A program made the position numbers and the translations under genes. Source: Saururus chinensis (taxonomy: Eukaryota > Streptophyta > Magnoliopsida > Piperales > Saururaceae). Taken from it: a stretch of 64,000 bases of DNA. Positions 33,001 through 43,732 of this stretch are shown here, one piece after another. The notes below the pieces were generated by a model. That model was not told the origin of the DNA. It searched no databases and saw only the letters and a program-made list of their open reading frames with translations. The DNA is taken from the NCBI GenBank assembly GCA_035235625.1, contig CP141140.1, forward strand, positions 42,589,351 through 42,653,350, given 5' to 3'. Positions within the stretch are counted from its first letter, which is position 1, and the number at the start of each line of letters is the position of its first letter.

Positions 33001-35156
33001 TCTTCTAACATTGACTGTGGTGTTTCCATTGGAACTGTATGGACATCATCCCAGTGCATTTTCTTTACACCAGTGCATGATTTCTATGTCATTATTTATT
33101 CTTACAAATGAGAAAACTATAAAATTTATAAAATATATGCCAACTTCATGCTCTTTTAACATCTGAAAGTAACATAAGATGTTTCTTGACAGTAGTTTAT
33201 GATCATTTTACTTAGACTGACTTTCAATGCACTTTCATTTATAGATCTTTGGAATTTATATGTTGAAAGATATTCATGAACCAAAACTGGAGGATGTTCT
33301 GCAACCTGGAAAGAATATGCTAGCCGCTGGTTATTGCATGTATGGAAGCTCTTGCACGGTAAAACCGTTTTTGTTTCTTAATTATTACTATATGACATCG
33401 AATAGAGATAGTCGATGTTTTTTTCTCTGTACTGCATCCTACCTTACTATTTTAAGGTTTCAACTGCTGAAAATTTCTCTACGTTTCAGCTTGTACTGAG
33501 CACTGGAAGTGGGGTAAACGGTTTCACACTAGATCCGTCTCTTGGGGAATTTATACTGACTCATCCAGATATCAAGGTCCGTCGTGCAGTTAAATGTTGC
33601 AACAGTTCATTAACATTATGTAACGAATTATGTATTTGTTTCTGGTCAAGTAGATTCCCAAGAAGGGGAAGATTTATTCTGTGAATGAGGGAAATGCCAA
33701 GAACTGGGATGAGCCAACTTCAAAGTGAGTACGGGTAACTCAATTGAAATTTCTTCCATGTACTGCTTCCTTCTTGTGTGGTTGTTCAGTATTCTTTTGC
33801 ATGCAGGTATGTAGAGAGATGCAAGTTTCCCAAAGATGGTTCATCTCCGAAGTCTCTGAGATACATTGGGAGGTATACATATGCTTATCTTGAAACTTGT
33901 TCTTTGGTTTGGCATTCGTCTCTCATTAGATTTGGAGGAAAATTTCCGGTCCTCTTCAGGATGTCCACCAGGATATCCTCTATCAATGGGAGGTGTCGGT
34001 CATGTGTAATCGCACGTGTTAATGTGTACGCCGTCGATCCACATGATCTACTTCTACCTAATGGAGGATATCCCAGTAGATACCAGGTAGGAGGACATAA
34101 ATACTTCCTAGATTGGAAAGGTCTTCATTAACAATGGCATAAATATTTTCTGCAGTATGGTTGCTGATGTGCATCGCACATTGCTCTACGGGGGTATATT
34201 TTTGTACCCTGGTGATAAGAAGAGCCCGAACGGAAAGCTACGGTTGGTTGAAAGTTTATTTTTTGTGTCTTTTTCTGGGAGAGAAAATGTCACAAGTTTC
34301 TCTCGTATTTACATTGCCAATGTCCATAACCAACGTTTACTAACCAACAAGGGAAGGCTGTGCCACATCACCAAGGATGTGGTGACAAAGAAACTTGGGA
34401 ACTGAATCCAATAGTTCCTAAGGTTTCCTCTTCTAAGTGCCCATATAGTCATGCATTGTGGTCATAAAAATATTTTTTTATTTTAATTATCTTTGCACAC
34501 ACAACTATATAATATTTACTAATGATATAAATGTTCTATGATATGAATCAGCGTCCTCTATGAGGTGTTCCCTATGTCTTTCTTGATGGAACAAGCAGGA
34601 GGCCAATCATTTACGGGGAAGGAAAGGGTATGGACAAGTAAATAATTATATTGTGTTTTTCATCATTAACTCGAAAATTATAATGGTAAGCATATAGAGA
34701 GCCTTTGTGGCAAATATGTGCTTCCTGAAAAGGTCTCTTCTATCTATAACAAAGAAGTAATTTAATACTCATTTTATCTTACATTAATAATTTTATTTAT
34801 TTATTTTTAATTAATTGGTGCTATTAATATAGGAGGGAGTATCTTTGACTTTGTAATTACTCATCTAATTATGTACAGAAGAAAAATAATATGCACTGAG
34901 TTACATATTGAAAAATATACGCCTAGAACAACACCAGCCCATACTAAAACCTGTTTGCCCATACTAACGAGACTCGGTTTATGTTAATACTGCGTTCTAC
35001 TTAGCGGCATGTGTCAAACTAACTAATGTCACTTTCTTGCAGTCCCTTGACTTGGTTCCAACAAAAATCCATCAGCGATCTCCAATATTTTTAGGCAGCT
35101 ACGACGACGTGGAAGAAATCAAAGCACTCTATGCAGCTGCTGGTGGAACAGCATAA
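30091..35156 (+). CDS. Cytosolic fructose-1,6-bisphosphatase, 12 exons
   Basis: The enzyme hydrolyses fructose 1,6-bisphosphate to fructose 6-phosphate and phosphate, the committed cytosolic step of sucrose synthesis and gluconeogenesis. Exons: 30091-30249, 32501-32548, 32658-32732, 32822-32883, 32970-33036, 33245-33358, 33490-33576, 33654-33724, 33807-33872, 34156-34242, 34552-34627, 35043-35156. They total 1,026 nt (341 codons plus TAA), the usual length for the plant cytosolic form. Visible motifs: SEEDEE (from residue 99) and [10 protein letters not shown] (121-130), holding metal ligands; NEGN (215-218); [12 protein letters not shown] (246-257); and the active-site signature [12 protein letters not shown] with Glu283. 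There is no transit peptide and no cysteine-bearing redox loop, so it is not the chloroplast enzyme. Intron 2 has a GC donor and intron 10 a weak one (CG/GTTGGT). All reading-frame phases agree. No neighbouring gene shares the locus. The family assignment is near certain; the exon ends come from splice consensus and frame. Confidence 0.95.
30250..32500 (+). other. FBPase intron 1 with insertion-like sequence
   Basis: At 2,251 bp it is by far the longest intron. The first 900 bases are T-rich, ordinary intron sequence. From about 31180 (CGAGGGGCGGCTGGAGCA) to about 32400 the character changes to strongly A/T-rich sequence with repeat-like phrases. The GGGGCGG start resembles some hAT termini, but no matching right end or target duplication was found. 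It is probably a decayed insertion. Confidence 0.45.
32549..32657 (+). other. FBPase intron 2, GC-AG type
   Basis: Exon 2 ends GTTCAG and the intron begins GCAAGT. The strong AG/GCAAGT context is that of known GC-AG introns. The acceptor is CTACAG. Using any nearby GT would break the frame or alter the conserved [11 protein letters not shown] junction. Confidence 0.85.
34766..34841. mobile_element. Stowaway-like MITE in FBPase intron 11
   Basis: The left end TACTCATTTTATCTTACATT and right end ATTAATATAGGAGGGAGTA are imperfect inverted repeats. It is about 76 bp long and lies entirely within intron 11 (34628-35042), so the coding sequence is unaffected. Confidence 0.65.
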
Positions 35157-36213
35157 CTTGAAAAAGGCCTCCTAACCTTTTCTCCCATTTTAAATTTATA
35201 TTGATTTCACTTATGTAAATGTTAAATGCAAACCAATCCTCGGCACTGATTTTGAGACTATTATTATTCATGTTGTAACGTTTGTAGTTTAATATGACTA
35301 TTTGCAGTTATAATATTAATTTTATGGAAAATTTTATAATGGGATAAGAGAGAAAGAAGTTTTTTAAAATAAAAATATGCATGAGCTCTTGAAAGAAAAT
35401 CTTGGAAGGTTGCGGTGCATTCATTTATTACAAACCAGGCTTGCATGTGTGAACTAATTTGAAATCATTACACAAATACCCCTTTCTGCCTTGATATAGT
35501 AAACTGTCGCATCCCGCCTTTTCCCTCTCGCTCCATCGTATTTCTTCGGTGAAAGGAGTGCTTTTGTCTCACCTTTGATGCACGTGCCCTCTCCTATTCC
35601 AGTCTCTCCCCTGACTCTCATATCCTCTTCAGCTACCCTTTTCCTTCCCACTCTTGACGCCTATTTAGCTCCTCTTTGGTGACAGTCTCCCCTCTCCGTG
35701 TCACACCTAGACTAATGCATTAAAAAATAGAATAATAGTCGGGTTATATTACTTAGAAATGTATAAGGGTTGTAATCTTGCAAAGTTGATTTTATTTGAA
35801 TTACCTTTGTGTGACTATGACAATGGTTATAAAGTAGAAATATTAAAGAAACATTAAGAGGGATAAGTAAAAATTTTTTTCATATTACCGGGCCGAAGAA
35901 TGAAAATTTTCATATTCCCTTGATTTTAAACGGAAATGTCATATGACCTGTTTATAGATAAAATTGTCATTAGGTTTTCACTATATCATGTTTTAAAGTA
36001 GAAAGTAATAAATAAACACTGGAACAATGATGCATCGTTCCGGTGTGCTGGGAGTCATCGGCGGCCAACGGTAGTCGCCAGAGGGAGGTGACCGGCAGTG
36101 ATTCCTTGATGAGAGTCAATGAATAAGAAAAAAATATTTTGTGACACCGCGGACACTGTGTGAGTGCTCCAAAGGCTGCATTTTGTAGAATCAAACCTTC
36201 TTTTACACCGATC
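35157..36213. other. 3' flank of FBPase, no other gene
   Basis: It presumably starts with the 3' untranslated region. No canonical AATAAA is evident within the first 150 bases. The remainder has no recognised exon or transposon terminus until the MULE-derived segment at 36214. Confidence 0.4.
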
Positions 36214-36450
36214 ATGGATAGGATTGGTATTTACATCCATTATAATGGAGAGGTAGGCAATGATGATGTGTTTATTGGTGGAATGACACGGTTGATAAAC
36301 ATTCATCCGTCGGTGAGCTTCGGTGAGCTGTTGGGGTAAGTCAAAGCACGACTTTGCATCAATGGTAATGTTAGTTTGATGTACCAGTGCACAAGGAGGA
36401 CCTCCCAATGTGGTAGATGTCTCAACGACAAGCCGAAGGAGGTCGAATAA
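36214..36450 (+). pseudogene. MULE N-terminal fragment, second copy
   Basis: The plus strand from ATG 36214 reads MDRIGIYIHYNGEV, then INIHPSVSFGELLG, a stop at about 36337, then VKARLCINGNVSL. This parallels the minus-strand MULE near 4400-4180 (NIDLSVRFGELLLQVKERL, INGNV) residue by residue. It is the PB1-like N-terminal part of a MULE protein. No transposase core follows downstream, so the element is internally deleted or scrambled. Confidence 0.6.
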
Positions 36451-36538
36451 TAGAGTATGCAAACGACGGAAGGAAGGGGAGCATCAATCAGGGTTACATT
36501 TTCCACCCCTTTTCTTCAACTGACATTTTTGCATATCC

Positions 36539-36752
36539 ATCATGTTATCCACAACACGCAATATGTAATTAACATGTTCTAAAAAACATGATATGTTGCA
36601 TATAGGCAATATTGTATCGTGTAATTGATAACACGTCCAAAAGGGTTATGTGTTACTAATTACACGATAAGACCAAACAATAATAAATTCTTTAGACATG
36701 TGTTTCTATTGATCACACGATATTGGTCATTTAGTGTATTCAAACACACGAC
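36539..36752. repeat. 32-bp palindrome-cored tandem repeat, block 4
   Basis: Dyads start near 36539, 36571, 36616, 36647, 36700 and 36731. Intervals of 32 and 31 bp occur among them. Examples: ATCATGT-TATCCACA-ACACGCA, AACATGT-TCTAAAAA-ACATGAT and TTAGTGT-ATTCAAAC-ACACGAC. The block directly follows a MULE N-terminal fragment, the same association seen at 3.7 kb. Confidence 0.7.
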
Positions 36753-36863
36753 GATTGCATCTTAATCACAACCCAATTCCGGATGCGTCATTCCCAAAGC
36801 ATCACCGTAATGCCTATTGTATCAATAACTTCCATAACCTAGCGGTTTGTAACTCTCTCACCC

Positions 36864-36866
<3 letters not shown>

Positions 36867-36958
<92 letters not shown>

Positions 36959-36972
36959 ATATATATATATAT
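36867..36972. repeat. AT dinucleotide microsatellite
   Basis: About 39 uninterrupted AT units are followed by GTATGTATGT and more AT. The reading frame through it (a Tyr/Ile run) is meaningless. Copy number is probably polymorphic. Confidence 0.95.
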
Positions 36973-37004
36973 GGGTTAGGGTTTGCTAAATGCTTCATCA
37001 TTGA

Positions 37005-37395
37005 TGTTCAGCGCCGAGATGGATTATTCTAGAGATTGCTTTAGCGCCTGATGGTGAATCTTCCCCCATCAGATATGGTCTCACCTGCATCTGGGGGGAG
37101 AACACGTTCAGGCATTATTGCAATGTCGTGAATGTTCTGTCCCATTGCAGTATATCTGAGGAGTTTGTAGGGAGATTGCTAGCACATGTCCTTTGCGGAG
37201 ACTGATAATTCAAAAGATTGCTTTAGCGTTGGCTGGTGAATCAGCCTTCCATCGGATGCGGTCCTCACCTATATCCGATGGTGGGCACGTTTCACTAGAT
37301 GGCTATATATCAATTTCTTAGATGATGCATTGCATTCGCGAGCGACGTATCTATCATCAACAATTCAACATCCTCTGAAGTGCTTGTCCAGATCA
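37005..37395. repeat. Tandem units of about 180-190 bp, MULE-associated
   Basis: Two units share GATTGCTTTAGCG, TGGTGAATC and CAGATATGGTC/GGATGCGGTCCTCACCTA phrases (about 37030 and 37210). Two more related units lie at about 42650-43010. They flank the LTR insertions, so all probably belong to one MULE-derived block. Confidence 0.65.
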
Positions 37396-37412
37396 TTATG
37401 TTATTTGGTTTA

Positions 37413-39703
37413 TGTGGCACCCCGTGTTCTGATTATGCTTAACCTCAAAGGGTTAGGGGTAATTATGTAATATATGTTAATTCTTTAAGGGTTTTAAGAG
37501 TTGAAACTTCCGTATTTGGTTAGAGCTCGAAGTAACGAGCACAATGCATCCAAGAACACTCAAAACAGAGGTCGGGAACAAAAGTTACGACCTCTGGAAG
37601 CGAGCCACATGGGCGGGACCCACTTTAAAAGTTCAAGATAAGTTACCCATGTGGGGTCTAGTTTTGAAGGGCTCGTCGATACGAGTCCATTGGTACCAAG
37701 ATCGTGCAATTCTGACTTCGCGATAAAAAGTTATCGCGTTTTGAAAATATTCAAGAAAAGACGAAATAGCTTATGTCAGCAAGCCGAGCCGAGCCAAGCC
37801 AGAGATGGAGCCAAGCCGCCGTGCCGCAGAAACGGTGCACAAACGCGGCTGTCTGCGTGTCCCCTGCGTGTCTCGCGCACGTCGCGTGGCGGTTATGCTT
37901 AACCCGGGGGGTTAAGGGTAATTTGGTAATTTACGACCAGTGTTAGGGGGTTTTTAGGTGAAATCCCCGTATCCGAGTAGAGCTCGTAGTGACAAGTGTA
38001 ACGAATCAAAGAACAAACAAAATGGAGGTCGGGAGCGAAAGCTACAGCCTTGGGAAGCGTGCTATATGGGCGGGACCTGCTAGAAAAGTGCGGGATAACC
38101 TACCCATGTGTGGTCTAGTTTAAAGGGCTCGTCGATACGAGTCTATCGGTACTAAGAACGCACGATTCTGACCTCGAAAAAAAATGTCATATGGGCGGGA
38201 CCCACTTTGAAAGTGCGGGATGACCTACCCATGTTTTGGTCTTATTTTGAAGGGCTCGTTGACACGAGTCCATCGGTATCAAGAGCGTGCGATTCTAACG
38301 TCAAGGTTGGAAGTTATCGCGTTTTGAAGTTAAGATATTATTTGAATAAAATAATATCTTTATGGATAGGATCGACGACGCAGTGGATAAGACTGACGAC
38401 AAAGCGGATAGGATTGATAGTGGATAGGATTGCTGACAAAGCGGATATGATTGATAGTGGTTAGGATTGCTGACAAAGCGGATAGGATTGATGATGGAAG
38501 TGGATAGGTTTGACACGTGTCATCCTCACATCCATCCAGTTTTTTTATAAATAGCATCCACAGCATCCAGAGAAGGAAAAAGAGAAACTCTCCCACGTTT
38601 CTGTATTCTCTCCCATATTCAGAAACTTCTGTTCTTCGTTTCTCACTCATTTTAAGTCCGATTCAAGTCATTCTTGAGGCGTTCCTAGCTAATTCGAGGG
38701 TGATCTACGCAATGGAAGCATTCATTCCTCAAGTTAGCAACCCTATCTAAGGGAAATGTCTCGAGGCATGGGGAGGTTCTGTCCGTCACCTGCGGGCGAA
38801 AGAAGGGTAAAGTGTTTCGAAGTCAGAGGAGATCCTGGCCACCATCTCCAAATCAGAAAGGGCAGATGCTCTGAGGAAATGAGCAATTCCGAACATCGCC
38901 ATTTCCGGAATTGGAGGGAAGTACACTTTTCTGACCTTTTAGTTTAATATAATTTATATAAATGCATATCTTAATTAGTAATATACTAATTAAGATATAT
39001 TATTTGCTATGATGTGATACATACTGATATGTTTCTATTTAATCTACTTTGATTTATTTTGTTGTGATTTGAAATGCTCTGCTATGACTTGACATACTCT
39101 GATCTGATATGACCAGTATGGTCGGATAAAATCTGATATGATTTGATAGGATCTGATATGATCTAAAATGATCTATAGTGTGTTCTGCTCCGCTCTATTA
39201 TAGAGTGGGATGTGTGTTTTATTAGTGTTCTTCTCACCTATGTGAGAAGTGTATTTTACTGATTTATTGGCTTTCGTTTGGCTCCGATGAGTTATAAGAT
39301 TTTCGTCGGATTCTGAATGAATTATTCGGATATAAAGTATACGTATTTTATTGTATATGATTTTCTGATGTCTGGTGAATGTATTAGCCGTTAGGCAGAA
39401 CTACGTTCGGATCCGATCGTATTGGAATAACGTCAAAGATGGTATCCAATATGTACGTAGGCAACCAACGATAAAATAACGTTGGCCCGATCCAAATTAG
39501 TTATAAAATTAGGTTTATTTTGATCTACGCACAATGGAACGTTAAAGCTCCGTAGTGCGCAGATGAACGTTACGACTCTCACACTGAGAGTCTGCAGCTC
39601 CTGGTCAGTCGGTTTTAATTTTTCCGCTTATTTTATACACTCCGATTGTATTTTCCGATCTAACCCCCGGTCCGGGTCGGGTGATTCGGGTCGGGGTGTT
39701 ACA
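37413..39703 (+). mobile_element. Solo LTR E (family 1)
   Basis: It starts TGTGGCACCCCG and ends GTCGGGGTGTTACA, with perfect 5-bp duplications GTTTA at 37408-37412 and 39704-39708. The head, with GAGGTCGGGAACAAAAG and CATGGGCGGGACCCAC, is present at about 37440-37745 and again at 37895-38155, plus a partial third copy at 38190-38340. A GATAGGATTG/GACAAAGCG minisatellite occupies about 38365-38505. No internal retroelement region. Length is 2,291 bp. Confidence 0.85.
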
Positions 39704-39708
39704 GTTTA

Positions 39709-41038
39709 GCTGTTTGAAAATGTTTTGTGAATAATAGTATGTTTCATGTCATGAGCTAAGGTTATGTAAAGAAAAATGGAAGTGACAGTTATTGATTTTT
39801 TTCTAAACAAACCAATGGCGTAATTATATATCGGTCGTCCATTTTGATATACGACTAGCATGCGAATCGTCTTTGTAATAACATGCTTTGAAGTGCATCA
39901 ATTAGTATGACAAATGATATGATATACTATTTGTTGTTTATATGATATCACAACCTAAGCGACTATTGTCATATCGATATGATGATATGCTGAAGTATTC
40001 TTGTAATTGCATTGACTAGAACACGACATTGGTATATATCGTTTGATCAAATACACAAAAACATCAATGACCAGGTGTCTCCAAGTATTTACGCTACGAT
40101 CATATGCTTATTAACACATTATCAAATGGATCGTACGTTAGGACACACGACTGAATTTTTCATCATGTATAAACATGATATCCATAGCAGATGCCGTTTG
40201 CACAATAACACGACCTAAGCGACTAACATGCATTCAATAATATGATAGGATGAAATTTCCTTACTGCATTCTCTAGGACATGACTTTGATACATTTCGGT
40301 TTTCCAATTAAATTCCCGAGTAATCAATTCCCGAAGAGTCACCACAATTTTCGGTTTTCTACTTAAATTCCCAAAGAGTAATTCCCAAAGAATCAGCACA
40401 ATTTTCTGGGTTTCAATAACTTCCATAACCCAGCCTATGGCGGCAGCTTATAGTGGGAATGGGTTCAGCCACTGGTGTCATTTCAATGTCGTGAATGTTC
40501 TGTCACATTTGTATTGCCTAGTCTAGTAGTCTGCAAGGAGGTTTGTATCGTGAATATCTTTGTTTTTGTGGACAAAAGAATGTTATGTGAATATTAGTAT
40601 TTATTGATGTAATGGACCAATGTTATATAATGAAAAATATTAGTTATAAGTTCTTTTGTCTGCATTAGAATATTACTTAACTTAATTTGTTTTTCTCCCA
40701 AAAGGTTTGTGATTATTGGCATTTCTGATTACATGACCTAAGCTACTATTGTAATATCGATAATATGATGGCCACCAAGTTAATCGAAAAAAAGCATGTC
40801 GTCGGTCCGGATACATGACATTGGTAGATATCATTTTGTCGATTACATGACAAAATCATCAGCCATATGTGTAACTCATGTTCTTATTAGAACCACGTTA
40901 GATGTATTCAGCGTATGTTAGGTCACATGACATATATATTGGTCTTATATTTTGACATACAAAGAAGGGCAAGCTCACTGAACCTCATGGTTCGGCCCTT
41001 AGTTGCTGGTGTGGCCCAAACCTTCTCGCTTGGGCTGT
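39709..41038. other. MULE-derived block, middle part
   Basis: No exon is recognised. Phrases such as TGTCGTGAATGTTCTGTC (about 40484), CGATAATATGATGGCCACCAAG (about 40756) and ACATGACATTGGTAGATATC (about 40824) recur in the 42.5-43.3 kb part. Weak 32-bp dyads are visible near 39866. The segment is continuous with the sequence left of LTR E once that insertion is removed. Confidence 0.45.
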
Positions 41039-42477
41039 TGATCGTTTATAATTAAACTCTTTGCAAGTGTACAAGGTAATTGTACTAGGATAAGTATTTA
41101 AGGGTTGTCGAACCTCAGGGACGGATGAATTATTACTAAATCTAAAGAGGAATTTGCTGATTAAAAACTAGAAAGGACTTAAACTTAAATTAAGCAAAAG
41201 AAATGAATCAACTAGTTTAAAAGCAAGAGATTAATATGATAGAAATTACTTAGGAAATTGAATCCACTATAGAATCATAACAATTCCTTAACTTTTAATC
41301 CAAATCTAATGTAAATATGAACAAGTATTCTCAGCTACAAACTAGAATTACTTCAGAAAGAATCATTAATTAAATTTCATGGCATGAAGTATCTTCGATA
41401 ATAGCACAAATCATCTACACTAAACTAGCTATAGGCATGACCCGTCTAATCTTAGTATAACTCATCCAAGTCATTAATTATCTGAACATTAAAACTATTG
41501 TATGACCATCTCATCTAAATCACAGAAATTAGAATCGATGAAAATATCAAAACCACATTAATCTATCATCTACAAGACAATAAATCAACATAGATTTGAA
41601 TAAACATTAAAAGCTCTTCCATTAAAAAGGAAATTCATATCATACAATTGTCATCATTCACAACTGAGATCTAAATTAAAAAGAAAAGAAACTAAAACTT
41701 ATCTATAGCTTCATCAACTCCTAAGTAAAAGAAAAGTTTAGCCTTCCATTGTAGAAGAAAACACTTGAATCTCCATTGAAAGTTTTAAGTTCTCTTCCAT
41801 CTTCTTCCTTTTTCTCTTCCTAAAATCTACTGGAATCCCCTGGTTTCAAGCCAAATATGTCTTTTTATAGGCATAAGTTCCGTAGGAAGAAGTCCAATAT
41901 GAAAAGGATTGAAATTTGGGTCAAACAAGGAAACTACACGTTATGCCGTTCGAACGCCCTGCATGCCCGTTCAAACGCTTGAACTGGGTTTTTCTTCAAA
42001 ATCATGTTATCCCGTTCTAACGCCCTGGATGCTTGTTCGAACGGCTACAATGTTTCTACAATCTGGACAGTTTTTCTGGACAGTCCATATTCTGTTCATT
42101 AAGCTTTTTTTCATGTCCATATTAATTTCCAACTTGTTTATAACTCCAAAAAAATGTCCAAATCACTTTAAAGCATGTCAAGACTATTTTGATTTATTCC
42201 AAACATCGTCCAAGTTCTTTGATAAGTGCACTTTACCTCCAAAACATAAAATATCATCCTTTAGATATGTAGAAAGTAACTAAAATTCCAACATGATTTA
42301 AATACATGTCTAAACTACTAATAACTGCAAAATTATTAATAATTAAACTAAAATACTAATATCTATCTTAATCTAAATAAACCATAACTAACTCTAAATT
42401 AACCTAATATATACTAGCAAATAAGGTAAAAAGGCATATAAAATAGATATAGATTTCATACTTATCAGTTGACGAGC
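41039..42477. mobile_element. LTR-like element J1 (family 3)
   Basis: It starts TGATCGTTTATAATTAAACT and ends GATTTCATACTTATCA, and is nearly identical through its length to J2 (43733-45165). The phrase CTTTGCAAGTGTACAAGG is near the left end. The flanking five bases (GCTGT and GTTGA) do not match, unlike J2, so a rearrangement or different end is possible. No protein domain. Length is about 1,439 bp. Confidence 0.65.
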
Positions 42478-43474
42478 CTATCGATTCGGGGATGATAGAA
42501 CATTCTCGTGCAGCCGAACCATCGGGTTCAGGCTGCCTAGCCTGTCAGTTGGGTGTCATATGAACCTTCTCAATCCTGTCTCACTATATATTAGGGTTAG
42601 GGCTCAAGCTTGGTCAACGTGTTCGGTGCCGAAACTGATCATTTGGGAGGTTGCTTTAGCACTAGACAGTGATTCAACCCCCCATTAGATATGGTCCTCA
42701 CTTACATCCAATGGTGGGCATGATTCACTATCTGACAATATATTAATGTTGTGAATGTTTAGTCGCATCTGATTTGATCAGTCCTCACCCGATTTATTGC
42801 AGTATATATGAGGAGTGTGCAGGGAGATCATAGACACTCATATTCTTCGTGGAGATAGGTCATTCGGGAGATTGTTTTTAGCGGTAGTTGGTGAATCACC
42901 CCTCCATCAGATATGGTCCTCACCTATATCCAATGGAGGGATTGCTTAACTGGATGACGATATATCAATGTCTCCAATGATCCGTCTCATTTGCGACATA
43001 TCTTGTTCTATGACCAGCCTCTATCCTGAGATCGATAATACGATGGCCACCAAGTGATTCGGAAATGGCTTGCTGGTTTAGATAACTGACATCGGTAGAT
43101 ATTGTTTGTTTGATTACATGACATCATCAACCGTAGTAGATGGCTTGTGTGGGATCACACTACCTATGCAGCTATTGTGAGAACATTATACGATCGACTA
43201 AAGGTTTCTTCCTTTTTTACGTTTTCTGTGACACTACATTGGCACATATCGTTTGATCGAATAGACACCACAAGGCTGAAGGTTTCTTTCTTTTGCCGGT
43301 CCCTCCTGTGTTATGGTCCGGTTCCATGACCTCCCGGGGATGTTCTTCAACCTCTTGGGGTTGGTCCATATGGACAATTGGGAGCCCATATGGACGTATG
43401 CTCATTAAACCATACCTGGCGAACAATACAAAAGAAAATGGTCAGTAGTGTAATAGCAAAAGTATGACCGTTTA
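42478..43474. other. MULE-derived block between J1 and the repeat array
   Basis: It contains two roughly 200-bp units (from about 42650 and 42880) related to those at 37.0-37.4 kb, and copies of phrases seen at 40.0-40.9 kb. No exon was seen. Confidence 0.45.
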
Positions 43475-43671
43475 GATGTGTTACCGATAACACTCTTTGA
43501 GGACACATCGTGTTTTTGATAACACGATCGTTCACCATCGTGTAATTTCCTATACACGATATTATATTTAATCATGTTACCGCATACATGATAGGTCTAC
43601 GTGTTTTTGATATTATACATCGCAATGCCGATAACATGATTGACTTGATATTGTGTGAGCGATATGGCGAT
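43475..43671. repeat. 32-bp palindrome-cored tandem repeat, block 5
   Basis: Dyads start at 43475, 43507, 43537, 43571, 43619 and 43650. The copies at 43507 (centre TTTTGATA) and 43537 (10-nt centre) have perfect ATCGTGT and ACACGAT arms. The copy at 43571 has ATCATGT and ACATGAT around TACCGCAT, a compensated change that keeps the dyad. Confidence 0.75.
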
Positions 43672-43732
43672 AATTATGTGTGTAAATGAGCCATGTCAGT
43701 AGACAGATGATAATGGACTTTCTCGTGGTATA

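Noticed and set aside
36734-36979. Open frame through the AT microsatellite
   Set aside because: The product is a Tyr-Ile run generated by the dinucleotide repeat.
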